A DNA stretch of 14,472 nt from Thermoplasmata archaeon (GCA_030037875.1 JASHPV010000026.1:1-14472); one strand, 5' to 3'; counted from the first letter of the stretch, positions 1-6,603 are shown. Notes: a model not told the origin generated them from the sequence alone. Made by a program: numbers and translations.

Positions 1-948
1 CTGATCCTGGAGGAAATCGCGCGCGCAAGTCCCGCCCTGGCCCTCAGCGTCGGTGCTCACTCCAATCTCTGCGCCGACAATCTCTGTCGAAACGGTAACG
101 CAGAGCAGCGCCGGAGGTTCCTTCCGGACCTTGTTGCCGGCCGGACGGTGGGCGCGCTGGCGCTCACCGAGCCGACCGCGGGCTCCGACGCGGTCTCTCT
201 ACGGACCCGGGCGGAACGGCACGGGGATCATTACGTGCTCAACGGCTCGAAGCAGTTCATCACCAACGGGCCGGTCGCCGACACGCTGCTGGTCTACGCC
301 AAGACCAAGCCGGCCCAGGGACCCAAAGGGATCAGCGCCTTCGTCGTGACGCGAGATACGCCCGGGTTCTCGGTCTCCCGCTCCCTGGACAAGATGGGGA
401 TGCGGGGGTCACCGACCGGTGAGCTCGCGTTCCAGGATTGCGCGGTCCCGGCCACGAATCTGGTCGGGGTCGAGGACCAGGGGGTGTCGGTCATGATGAG
501 CGGACTCAACGTGGAACGGGCGGTCCTCTCCGCAATCCCGGTCGGCATCATGGCGGAATGCCTCGACCGGTCTCTCGAGTACGCTCGCCAGCGCGAGCAA
601 TTCGGAAAGAAAATTGGTCGCTTCGAGCTCATCCAGGAGAAGCTCGCGAACATGTTTGCCCTGCTGGAAGCCTCTCGACTGCTCCTCTACCAAGCCCTCT
701 CCTCCGTCGCGGGAGATAAACGGAGCCACCGGGCCAGCGCCACCGCGCTCACCTTCGCCTCGGAGGCCTCCACCCGAGTCGCGCTGGATGCGATCCAGGT
801 CTTCGGGGGCTACGGGTACATGAGGGACCTTCCGCTGGAACGCCTGGCCCGGGACGCAAAATTGCTGGAGATTGGGGCGGGTACGTCGGAGATTCGACGG
901 CTCCTCGTAGCGCGGGAGCTCCTGGGCGAGGGGTTTGATTCCGATTGA
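1..948 (+). CDS. Acyl-CoA dehydrogenase, isovaleryl-CoA dehydrogenase type (5' end outside window)
   Basis: FAD-dependent oxidation of an acyl-CoA to the enoyl-CoA, probably isovaleryl-CoA in leucine breakdown. The frame is open from base 1, so the N-terminus lies outside; 315 residues are visible against about 390-420 for the family. Visible blocks are the FAD-site signature ALTEPTAGSDA (from about 151), a KQFITNGP block, the GMRGSPT region and the C-terminal signature GGYGYMRDLPLERLARDAK. The base at the usual MCAD position (the E of IYEGT) is replaced by Ala (877-879, in EIGAGTSEIRR). A Glu lies instead in the helix-G segment SGLNVERAVLS (codon 514-516). That swap is the hallmark of isovaleryl-CoA dehydrogenase, and the SVGAHSNLC and EIGAGTSE stretches also match that subfamily as I recall it. 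Other short or branched substrates remain possible. The next gene on this strand starts 145 nt downstream. Confidence 0.9.
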   Translation: MILEEIARASPALALSVGAHSNLCADNLCRNGNAEQRRRFLPDLVAGRTVGALALTEPTAGSDAVSLRTRAERHGDHYVLNGSKQFITNGPVADTLLVYAKTKPAQGPKGISAFVVTRDTPGFSVSRSLDKMGMRGSPTGELAFQDCAVPATNLVGVEDQGVSVMMSGLNVERAVLSAIPVGIMAECLDRSLEYARQREQFGKKIGRFELIQEKLANMFALLEASRLLLYQALSSVAGDKRSHRASATALTFASEASTRVALDAIQVFGGYGYMRDLPLERLARDAKLLEIGAGTSEIRRLLVARELLGEGFDSD

Positions 949-1012
949 TGCCGGGAACTGTCCGATCGAGTTTTCCCGGACCCTCGGCTCCCCGTAGACC
1001 CGTTCCCGACGG

Positions 1013-1030
1013 GGTCCCGAGGCGGGGACC
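1013..1030 (+). terminator. Possible hairpin in the gap after the acyl-CoA dehydrogenase
   Basis: A perfect 6-bp inverted repeat, GGTCCC (1013-1018) and GGGACC (1025-1030), surrounds a 6-nt loop and is followed by a pyrimidine-rich stretch (tctcctccc). It lies 65 nt after the dehydrogenase stop, in the only gap between the two plus-strand genes. There is no good U-tract, and archaeal termination depends mainly on U-tracts rather than hairpins, so this is a weak terminator candidate. Confidence 0.25.
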
Positions 1031-1056
1031 TCTCCTCCCGAAGACGAACCGGCAGG

Positions 1057-1070
1057 GGCGAAGGTTTTTG
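1057..1070 (+). promoter_or_regulatory. Candidate BRE/TATA for the coiled-coil/ligase gene
   Basis: The sequence gggcgaaggtttttg has a T5 run in a GC-rich gap, with CGAAG just upstream as a possible BRE. The T run lies about 25-29 nt before the ATG at 1094, which fits a leaderless transcript. It is a weak TATA match, given weight mainly because similar elements with similar spacing precede purP, the nuclease gene and the mutase gene. Confidence 0.3.
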
Positions 1071-1093
1071 CCCTCACCGAGTCCATCTGCCGG

Positions 1094-2716
1094 ATGATGT
1101 CGGGCCGTCCTGCCGGCACCGCGCCGGTGCCGCAGATTCGTACGGAGGTCCTGAAGGAACTTCAGGCCATCCTGGAGAACCGGGACCAGCGAGACCGGCT
1201 CGACCGGGGACCCCTCGCCGAGACCAAAGGACGCGAGCACTGGGTGCTCCACCTCCTCCTGCGTGCCTTCGAACAGGAGCAGGCCCACATCAACAACTTG
1301 GTCGGGACAGCCTACTCGAACACGCTGGCCCGGTTCCAGGCGCTCGAGGACCGACTCGCTCGAGTCGAGGAACTCGAAACGACGGTGGAAAGCGACTTCC
1401 GAGGCCGGTTCGACTCGCTCGAAGGAAACCTGGTCCAGCAGCTGCAGCGGGGGATCGACAGCTCGGTCCAGCAGATGACGTCGGGCGTCACCACCGCCAT
1501 GAACGACAATCTCGACAAGAAGTGGAAACCGATCAGCGAGTCCGTCGAGAACTTTGCCCAAGGGTCGAAACAGATCCTCAAGGATGTGGCCGACACCTAC
1601 CGGGTCGCCACCCAAACGCGTCTCCTGCTCAACGAGAATGCCCGACGCATCACCGACCTCGGACGCGACCTCCTGGCGCTCGAGGACAGTCTCAAACTGG
1701 TCGTCGCCAAGACGCTCGAGGAGGCGCTCATGCCCTTCGAGCAACGGATCGGAGCGATCGAAGCGCATCTCGGAGTCTCGGCGCCGCCCGCGGCCACCCG
1801 CCCCGCCACGAACGGGACCATCGAGCCGAACGGTGCCACGGACCCCCCGGCGTGGCGGCTCCGAATCCCCCTCCGGATGACGCGGGTCTCTCCGTCGCAT
1901 CCTCGGTATCGCAGCCTGCTCGCGCGGAGCCAGCTGGCCAAGGAACTCCGGTCTGGCGTGGTGGTCCCCGAGGGACTCATCGCGCAGGGCCGCGCCGAGG
2001 CGTTCGATTACTTCCTCGGAGAACGGACGACCCCTTCCGCCCGGCGAGCCATTCGGCGCGCGGCCGAATGGTTGGTCGCCGCACGAAATCCCGCCATCAG
2101 CGTGAACGGGAACGTCGCCGCCCTGGCCGCGGGCCAAGTAGCCCGGTTGGCGAAAGCACTGCCGGCGCTGCGCGTCGAAGTGAACCTCTTCCATCGGACC
2201 GCCCGTCGGGCCCGCGACGTGGCCCGACGCCTCCAGGGCGCCGGGGTGTCCCGAGTACTGGGGATCCGTCCGACCGGTCGGATTCCCTGGCTTCCGTCCG
2301 ACCGGGCCCTGGTCGATCCACGCGGGATCGGACGCGCCGACGTGGTGGTCGTGCCCCTGGAGGACGGCGATCGCACCGAGGCCCTCAAGCGCCTCGGCAA
2401 ACGCGTCATCGCCATCGACCTGAATCCGCTCTCGAGGACGAGTTCCGCCGCCGACCTTCCGATCATCGACGAGCTCCAACGGGCCTTGGCTTCGCTGACC
2501 CGCGAAATTCCTGCGGCTCGGCATCGGGCGCGGCCCGGGCTCTTCGTCACGTTCGATGCCGAAGGAGCCCGCGCCGAGGCGATCGAGTCGATCAGCCGCC
2601 GCCTCGCAAGGGCGGCCGGCCGGCGACGACCTCGGGCTGGACCTGCATCGCGAGCGCGGAGATCTTCTGGGCGACGGCGCTCAGGAACCGCTCGTCGGAC
2701 GCGTCGTAGGCCTTGA
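1094..2716 (+). CDS. Coiled-coil domain fused to 4-phosphopantoate--beta-alanine ligase
   Basis: One open frame of 540 residues. Residues 1-230 are a charged, Leu-rich, mostly helical and coiled-coil region of unknown role (for example ALEDRLARVEELETTVE). Residues 230-261 are a Pro/Ala/Thr-rich linker. From residue 262 (ATG at 1877) it is a clear archaeal phosphopantothenate synthetase: SPSHPRYRSL, PEGLIAQGRAEAFDYFLGE, PAISVNGNVAALA, VEVNLFHRT, VVVVPLEDGDRTEAL and IAIDLNPLSRT. This family makes 4'-phosphopantothenate from 4-phosphopantoate, beta-alanine and ATP in the archaeal CoA route. The ligase homology ends near residue 509 (about 2620). The last 30 or so residues are Arg-rich and antisense to the converging GAF gene. 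The ATG at 1877 falls where stand-alone family members start, so this may be two genes (see findings). Ligase identity is very secure; the fusion is less so. Confidence 0.88.
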   Translation: MMSGRPAGTAPVPQIRTEVLKELQAILENRDQRDRLDRGPLAETKGREHWVLHLLLRAFEQEQAHINNLVGTAYSNTLARFQALEDRLARVEELETTVESDFRGRFDSLEGNLVQQLQRGIDSSVQQMTSGVTTAMNDNLDKKWKPISESVENFAQGSKQILKDVADTYRVATQTRLLLNENARRITDLGRDLLALEDSLKLVVAKTLEEALMPFEQRIGAIEAHLGVSAPPAATRPATNGTIEPNGATDPPAWRLRIPLRMTRVSPSHPRYRSLLARSQLAKELRSGVVVPEGLIAQGRAEAFDYFLGERTTPSARRAIRRAAEWLVAARNPAISVNGNVAALAAGQVARLAKALPALRVEVNLFHRTARRARDVARRLQGAGVSRVLGIRPTGRIPWLPSDRALVDPRGIGRADVVVVPLEDGDRTEALKRLGKRVIAIDLNPLSRTSSAADLPIIDELQRALASLTREIPAARHRARPGLFVTFDAEGARAEAIESISRRLARAAGRRRPRAGPASRARRSSGRRRSGTARRTRRRP

Positions 2717-3107
2717 CCTCGTTCCCGTCGATATCGATCTCGCCCACGACGTTTCCCGCGGCCCGGATCGGAACGACGATCTCCGCTCGTGTCTCGAGAA
2801 AACACGCGAGATAGTCGGGCGAGGACCGGACATCGTCCACGATGACCGCACGGTCCTCGCGGGCGGCTATCCCGCAGATCCCCTGGGCGATGGGGATGGC
2901 CACATGTTCCGTTTCCTGGGGCCCTGCCCACGCCGCGAGTCGCAGCGTATCGCTGTCCCGAAGATAGATCCCGACCCACCGGTAGTGACGGAACTCGTGC
3001 CGGAGAAACCGGCAGACCTCTCCAAGCGCCTGGATCCCGGAGAGATGGCTCAGGATGGAGTCCACCTGGAGGAGCGCGGGCATGTTTTGGATCGGACGTA
3101 CCGGCAT
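2592..3107 (-). CDS. GAF-domain protein, free-methionine-(R)-sulfoxide-reductase-like
   Basis: A 171-residue single GAF domain. It follows the fRMsr (YebR-type) pattern: RWVGIYLRDSDTL, IPIAQGICGIAA (Cys78), PDYLACFLETRAEIVVPI (Cys102, Glu109) and VGEIDIDG (Asp125, Asp127). The two Cys and the acidic residues match the redox and methionine-sulfoxide-binding positions known for fRMsr. The third family Cys, expected just before the IPI segment, is absent. It may reduce free Met-R-sulfoxide or be a small sensor derived from that enzyme. I chose the ATG at 3107; a GTG at 3119 and an ATG at 3083 are alternatives. It begins 32 nt after the tRNA-Ser and could be on the same transcript. Its 3' end overlaps the plus-strand ligase frame by 125 nt, convergently. 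Confidence 0.8.
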   Translation of the reverse strand: MPVRPIQNMPALLQVDSILSHLSGIQALGEVCRFLRHEFRHYRWVGIYLRDSDTLRLAAWAGPQETEHVAIPIAQGICGIAAREDRAVIVDDVRSSPDYLACFLETRAEIVVPIRAAGNVVGEIDIDGNEVKAYDASDERFLSAVAQKISALAMQVQPEVVAGRPPLRGGG

Positions 3108-3139
3108 CGTCGGTCGCACCGGTCAGGGACACGAGGGAG

Positions 3140-3257
3140 CGCCGAGGGGGAGAATCTCCGTCGCGTCGGGTCGGCCGACTTCGACGTTTGAACTCCCGAG
3201 GCGTATGCCGCCACGAGCTTTCCAGACTCGCGCCGTACCGGACTGAGCCACCTCGGC
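3140..3257 (-). tRNA. tRNA-Ser(GGA) with a putative 33-nt intron in the T-loop
   Basis: Read on the minus strand. The acceptor stem is GCCGAGG (3257-3251) with CCTCGGC (3147-3141), and discriminator G is at 3140, as usual for archaeal Ser. The D-arm is GCTC-AGTCCGGTA-CGGC. The anticodon stem CGAGT/GCTCG carries loop CTGGAAA, so the anticodon is GGA (3223-3221). A long class-II variable arm GGCG-GCATA-CGCC follows. T-stem halves GGGAG (3197-3193) and CTCCC (3152-3148) are separated by 40 nt instead of 7. Removing 33 nt restores the standard T-loop TTCAAAT and a tRNA of 85 nt. No CCA is encoded. The gene lies between the zinc-ribbon gene and the GAF gene, on the same strand as both. Confidence 0.88.
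3154..3186 (-). other. Putative tRNA intron at about position 59/60 with relaxed bulge-helix-bulge
   Basis: These 33 nt interrupt the T-loop. The intron folds on itself: CGTCG (3186-3182) pairs with CGACG (3163-3159), with a possible internal hairpin from GTCGG and CCGAC. Between this helix and the T-stem, exon TTC can pair with intron GAG (T.G, T-A, C-G), leaving AAA and ATT as 3-nt bulges. An alternative is a 4-bp centre with one A.G mismatch and bulges AAC and ATT. That version places the cuts so that a 7-nt loop TTCAAAT remains. The exact cut sites are inferred and could shift by a base or two. Confidence 0.7.
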
Positions 3258-3284
3258 ACGCCCGTGGAATTGGACCGAAGTCGC

Positions 3285-3300
3285 CCTCTTAGCCCTTTGG
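3285..3300 (-). promoter_or_regulatory. Candidate TATA element for the tRNA-Ser gene
   Basis: On the minus strand CCAAAGGGCTAAGAGG lies about 31-40 nt upstream of the tRNA 5' end. CTAAG is a weak TATA-like core and CCAAA a possible BRE. The spacing fits a start a few nucleotides before the mature tRNA. Read-through from the upstream zinc-ribbon gene is the alternative. Confidence 0.3.
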
Positions 3301-3322
3301 TTGGCCGCCGAGAGGAAGGTCG

Positions 3323-3589
3323 CTACGGATTCGGGAACCAACCGCACCGCGTGCACCCGGCCGCCCGCGACGTGGCGTCGATCTCGGTACCGCATTCCGG
3401 GCACGGCATCGCCTCCGGACCGAGCAGCGAGACACAGTCGAAGCAGGCGCCTCCGCGCCGGTCGGACGGGAGCACGACGATCGACTTGCCGCAGAAGAGA
3501 CAGTGCTGGTACCGGTCCTCGGAGCTGGAGAAGACGCGCCGATCGGACTGCGCCAGCATTCGGGCCGCTCGACGAGTCCTCTCGTACAT
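3323..3589 (-). CDS. Small double zinc-ribbon protein
   Basis: An 88-residue protein with a basic N-terminal helix (about 1-25) and four CxxC pairs: C30/C33 (HCLFC), C49/C52 (CFDC), C63/C66 (CPEC) and C79/C82 (CTRC). These can form two four-Cys zinc ribbons back to back. I do not recognise a specific family; small zinc-ribbon proteins like this are common in archaea and often bind nucleic acid or protein partners. The ATG at 3589 is preferred over the GTG at 3595. It follows the ABC permease by 63 nt on the same strand without a visible TATA element between, so it may be read with the transporter. Confidence 0.8.
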   Translation of the reverse strand: MYERTRRAARMLAQSDRRVFSSSEDRYQHCLFCGKSIVVLPSDRRGGACFDCVSLLGPEAMPCPECGTEIDATSRAAGCTRCGWFPNP

Positions 3590-3652
3590 AAGCACTCGGG
3601 CGATTCCGGTTCGCTCGTCGCATTTCGGCGCGCGCCGGACCTCGTTGGCGCC

Positions 3653-4453
3653 CTACGGCTCGCGCCACCGGGCCTTCGTCGCGGCCAAGAAGAACAGGAT
3701 GGCCGTCAGACCGACGAGGACGCCCCAATCGAGCGCCGTCGCCGACCAGGAAGGGGCTTCGTAGCACGACGGCCCGGCGGAAGACGCGACGGTGCACAGC
3801 GCGCGGTGCACGAGGTCGGCGGCGTACGTGGTCGGGGAAAGATACGCCGCCCATCGAAGGTCCGCCGGAATGTACTGGATGGGGTAGTAGACCGGAGGCA
3901 CGGTGGTCAAGATGAGGGAGAGCAACGGCGAGAAGACGAACGTCTCTCGGATGTCCTGAAAGTACGTCGCGATCGTGAATCCCAGCGCCGACGCGAAGGC
4001 CCAGACGAGCACGAGCGTGCCGAAGAGCGTCAGCGAGCCCTCGAGCGTGTAGTGCATCCCACTCGCGGGCGCTCCCGGGATGCGCACCAGTGAGAGCGCG
4101 ATGAAGAGGGCGAGGCCGGGCACGGCGTAGACGAACTCCGAGAAGGCCATCCCGGCCACGTAGACGGGCGCCTCGACCGGGGACGCGACGACGACGTCCT
4201 GGAACTTGAGGTCCTGCTTGTAGTGGACCAGGTCGGACTGGATCCCGGTTCCCGTCGTGAGGATGGTGAGGATCAGGCCTCCCGTGATGCCGAAGGCGAG
4301 GAGAGCTCCGTGGGAGGCGACGTAGACGAAGAAGAGGAACGCCAGGGGAGAGGCGATCGTGTTCACGAGGTAGAGCGGCTGGGAGCGCATCGGAAGAATG
4401 CCGTTCAAATAGACGATCGAGAGGAACGAACGGAGTCGGTTCCGTTCGCTCAT
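3653..4453 (-). CDS. ABC-2 type transporter permease
   Basis: A 266-residue integral membrane protein with about six hydrophobic segments. They include one near 28-48 (LVNTIASPLAFLFFVYVAS), one near 53-70, one near 105-125, a long one near 138-160, one near 175-190 and a last one near 240-258. The segment PPVYYPIQYIPADLRWAAYLSP before the last helices is typical of ABC-2 exporters of the DrrB/NodJ kind. Its ATG overlaps the ATPase stop as ATGA (4450-4453), so the two are translationally coupled and almost certainly form one exporter. The substrate cannot be told from sequence; relatives export drugs, lipids or polysaccharides. Confidence 0.93.
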   Translation of the reverse strand: MSERNRLRSFLSIVYLNGILPMRSQPLYLVNTIASPLAFLFFVYVASHGALLAFGITGGLILTILTTGTGIQSDLVHYKQDLKFQDVVVASPVEAPVYVAGMAFSEFVYAVPGLALFIALSLVRIPGAPASGMHYTLEGSLTLFGTLVLVWAFASALGFTIATYFQDIRETFVFSPLLSLILTTVPPVYYPIQYIPADLRWAAYLSPTTYAADLVHRALCTVASSAGPSCYEAPSWSATALDWGVLVGLTAILFFLAATKARWREP

Positions 4454-5391
4454 GTCTCCTCCACCTGCGCTTCGGTCTCCTCGTCGAGGGGCCGGCCCAC
4501 GAGTTGGAGAAAGATGTCCTCGAGAGTGACGGGGGATAGGGCGACCTGGCTACCCCGCTTCAGGGCCGCTTGAACGATCTCGCGGGCCTCCTTTTCCCGG
4601 GTGAAGAGGAGATGGCCATTGACGAGGGGAGCCACGGTGCCGTACGAAGCGAGCTCTTCGGCGCTCCAGGAAGAGTCGAGGGTCACCCGGTACGGGAGTT
4701 GGACCCGGGCCCGAATGGACTCCGGCGAGCCCTCCACGCGGAGGCGGCCCGCTTCGAGGAGGGCTAAATGGGCCGACAGCGCCTCCGCCTCGTCGAGGTA
4801 GTGGGTGGTCAGGAGCACCGTGCGGCGGTCCCGCGTGGCGTGGCCGATGGCGGCCCATACCTCGCGCCGGGCGATCGGGTCCAGACCGGTCGTGGGCTCG
4901 TCGAGGAACAGGAATTCCGCATCGGAGGCGAGGACCATCGCCACCATCACTCGGCGTCGTTGACCGCCCGAGAGGCGGCTCACCAGGCGACGGCGAACGT
5001 CGCCGAGACCCAGCTCGTCGATCACGTCGTTCCGTCGGCGGCGCGTCTCGGTCCGCTCCATCCCTCGCATCTCGAGATAGCCGTCGATCAGTTGTTCGGT
5101 GGTAGCGAAGTAGAGCGGGCGAGATTCCTGGGGCACCATCGCGATCCGTTTCCGGATCTCGCGCTCCTCGGTCCGGATGTCAAATCCCAGCACGAGGGCG
5201 GTCCCGCTCGTCGGCATCAGGAGCGTGCCGGTGATCCGAAGGAACGTGGTCTTCCCGGCGCCGTTCCTTCCGATCAGGCCGTACGTTTCGCCCTCGGGGA
5301 TATCGAACGAAACGTCGTCGAGGGCTTGTACCGAACCGCCCTTGAACTTGTAGGTCTTCGAGAGGTGCTGGGAGGAGATGGCCGGGGTCAT
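4450..5391 (-). CDS. ABC transporter ATP-binding protein (exporter type)
   Basis: A 313-residue nucleotide-binding subunit that powers the downstream permease at the cytoplasmic face. Motifs in order: Walker A GRNGAGKT (41-48), Q-loop Gln88 in VPQES, signature LSGGQ (140-144), Walker B with catalytic Glu LFLDEP (161-166), D-loop GLD, and switch His197 in TTHYLDEAE. The C-terminal 90 residues form the regulatory extension usual in DrrA/CcmA-type exporters, including VTLEDIFLQLVG. The ATG at 5391 is the first good start. Ninety-one nt separate it from the purP stop, with a weak A/T element (CACTAAAG, about 5449-5457) and two GGAGCTCC palindromes in between. Confidence 0.95.
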   Translation of the reverse strand: MTPAISSQHLSKTYKFKGGSVQALDDVSFDIPEGETYGLIGRNGAGKTTFLRITGTLLMPTSGTALVLGFDIRTEEREIRKRIAMVPQESRPLYFATTEQLIDGYLEMRGMERTETRRRRNDVIDELGLGDVRRRLVSRLSGGQRRRVMVAMVLASDAEFLFLDEPTTGLDPIARREVWAAIGHATRDRRTVLLTTHYLDEAEALSAHLALLEAGRLRVEGSPESIRARVQLPYRVTLDSSWSAEELASYGTVAPLVNGHLLFTREKEAREIVQAALKRGSQVALSPVTLEDIFLQLVGRPLDEETEAQVEET

Positions 5392-5425
5392 GCGCGCTCT
5401 CGCAACTCGGGGCCTCGGATTCCTA

Positions 5426-5445
5426 GGAGCTCCGACGGGAGCTCC
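5426..5445. repeat. Tandem GGAGCTCC palindromes upstream of the ABC operon
   Basis: Two exact copies of the 8-bp palindrome GGAGCTCC (5426-5433 and 5438-5445) have start points 12 bp apart. They lie 35-54 nt before the ABC ATPase start codon, just downstream of a weak TATA-like element. The layout would suit a repressor site, but short GC palindromes arise easily in this base composition. Confidence 0.4.
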
Positions 5446-5482
5446 GCCGCTTTAGTGAGCCGGTGCTCCCGGTTCCAGTCAC

Positions 5483-6550
5483 CTAACTCAGCACCTCGAC
5501 GAGCCGGTCCTCGGTACGGGCCCTCTTGAGCTCGAGGGCGATACGTCGTCCCGTCGAGAGCTGGGGGGCTACGAGGTCCGAATAGCTAGAGCCCGAGGGG
5601 AACAGGTTGGTCCCGGCGACGATCCGGGTGGAGATCTCGAAGACCTTGAACTGAAGGTCCTCGGTGACGATCCCCTCGACGCAGAACGGTCCCACCATTC
5701 CTCCGAACAGGTCGACCGACGTGTCGACGATGCGGGCGGCGATATCGAACACTTGGGGCAGCAACGACTCCCGCAGAATGACCGGCACGTTGCCCGTGAC
5801 CACGAAGGTCGGACGGATGCCCGCCTGGCGAAGGCCCTCCTGCGCGCCGAGCTTGTAGAGCTCGTCGATGTTCGCCTCGTCTCGCCGGTCCATCCCGAGC
5901 AGCTCGATGGACCCGTGGCGTACCCGGTACCCTTCCTCCGACAGCGGGGAATAGAAGAAGTGCGCGTAGTACCGAGTACCAACTACGTACTCCTGGATGA
6001 CGTACGGCCCGGTGGGACGAAAATCCCCGAGCTCCTTCGGGCTCTTGGCCAGGAAGAAGCCCTTGCCGCCCTTCGCCCCGTAGTACTTGATGATCACCGG
6101 GCCGTCGACCGAGGAGAGGTCCGCGAACTTGCGCGGCATCGGCACTCCGGCCATCTCGAGCCAATCCCGTTCCTTTTCCCGGTCGGATTCCCAGCCCAGG
6201 ACCTTCCGATTCCCGAAGACGGGCACGTCCAGGTCGTTGAACGCCTCCGGTCCCATGTACTCCACGAACGATCCGGTCGGCACCACCACGGCGCCCTCCT
6301 TTCGCAACGTGCGAGCATGCCGTCCGAGGTCGGCGATCTTCGGGACGGCGAGGAATCGGTCGGGCCGGGCGAGTGGAAAAGCCTCGTAAAAACGCGGAGG
6401 CTTCCCGACGGCGACGCCGAGGGTGCCCAACCCCTCGGCGCGGGCCCCGTGGAAGATCTGGAGGGAAGAGTGGGAACAGAGCGTCGTGACGATCGGCGTT
6501 CGTTCCCGCAGCACCGCCACGCGCGATGCGGGGGCGAGCGCGATTCCCAT
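5483..6550 (-). CDS. purP: FAICAR synthetase PurP (ATP-grasp)
   Basis: A 355-residue ATP-grasp ligase of archaeal purine synthesis. PurP converts AICAR, formate and ATP to FAICAR (IMP pathway) without folate. Residues 18-140 match the PurP N-terminal domain (TTLCSHSSLQIFHGA, VPTGSFVEYMG, VFGNRKVLGWESDR). ATP-grasp follows: PVIIKYYGAKGGKGFF (151-166), YVIQEYVVGTRYY (183-195), and the metal/ATP region near the C-terminus VFEISTRIVAGTN (303-315). Length is normal for the family. I chose the ATG at 6550, because the longer frame up to 6808 adds only Arg/Pro-rich sequence antisense to the C-terminus of the neighbouring gene. A TATA-like element about 30 nt upstream suggests its own leaderless transcript. 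Paralogues of uncertain activity exist in archaea, so the exact reaction is likely rather than proven. Confidence 0.88.
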   Translation of the reverse strand: MGIALAPASRVAVLRERTPIVTTLCSHSSLQIFHGARAEGLGTLGVAVGKPPRFYEAFPLARPDRFLAVPKIADLGRHARTLRKEGAVVVPTGSFVEYMGPEAFNDLDVPVFGNRKVLGWESDREKERDWLEMAGVPMPRKFADLSSVDGPVIIKYYGAKGGKGFFLAKSPKELGDFRPTGPYVIQEYVVGTRYYAHFFYSPLSEEGYRVRHGSIELLGMDRRDEANIDELYKLGAQEGLRQAGIRPTFVVTGNVPVILRESLLPQVFDIAARIVDTSVDLFGGMVGPFCVEGIVTEDLQFKVFEISTRIVAGTNLFPSGSSYSDLVAPQLSTGRRIALELKRARTEDRLVEVLS

Positions 6551-6574
6551 ACGGGGAATTACCTCGGTCCAGAG

Positions 6575-6590
6575 ATAGCCTTTTCGCGAT
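6575..6590 (-). promoter_or_regulatory. Candidate BRE/TATA for purP
   Basis: On the minus strand ATCGCGAAAAGGCTAT ends about 25 nt before the ATG at 6550. GCGAAAA can serve as BRE and AGGCTAT as a weak TATA box. It stands out as A/T-rich in the 53-nt gap between the nuclease stop and purP. Confidence 0.35.
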
Positions 6591-6603
6591 GCGCAGTCGA
6601 GGT

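Noticed and set aside
749..2524. Long minus-strand open frame (591 residues) opposite the dehydrogenase and ligase genes.
   Set aside because: It is Arg/Gly/Pro-rich, has no recognisable domain and runs antisense across two well-supported genes; it is a product of high GC.
2530..2630. GLFVTF segment at the end of the ligase looked like the start of a thymidylate kinase.
   Set aside because: There is no P-loop GxxxxGK[ST]. The stretch FDAEGARAEAIESISRRLARAAG fits the normal C-terminal helix of the phosphopantothenate synthetase family better.
3140..3257. tRNA-Ser as a pseudogene broken by an insertion, or as a mobile-element attachment site.
   Set aside because: All stems pair well, the insertion falls exactly in the T-loop and folds with its flanks as an intron would, and no integrase or duplicated tRNA end is seen nearby.
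3123..3854. Minus-strand open frame spanning the tRNA, zinc-ribbon gene and permease 3' end.
   Set aside because: It passes through the tRNA and two better-supported genes in another frame and shows no domain.
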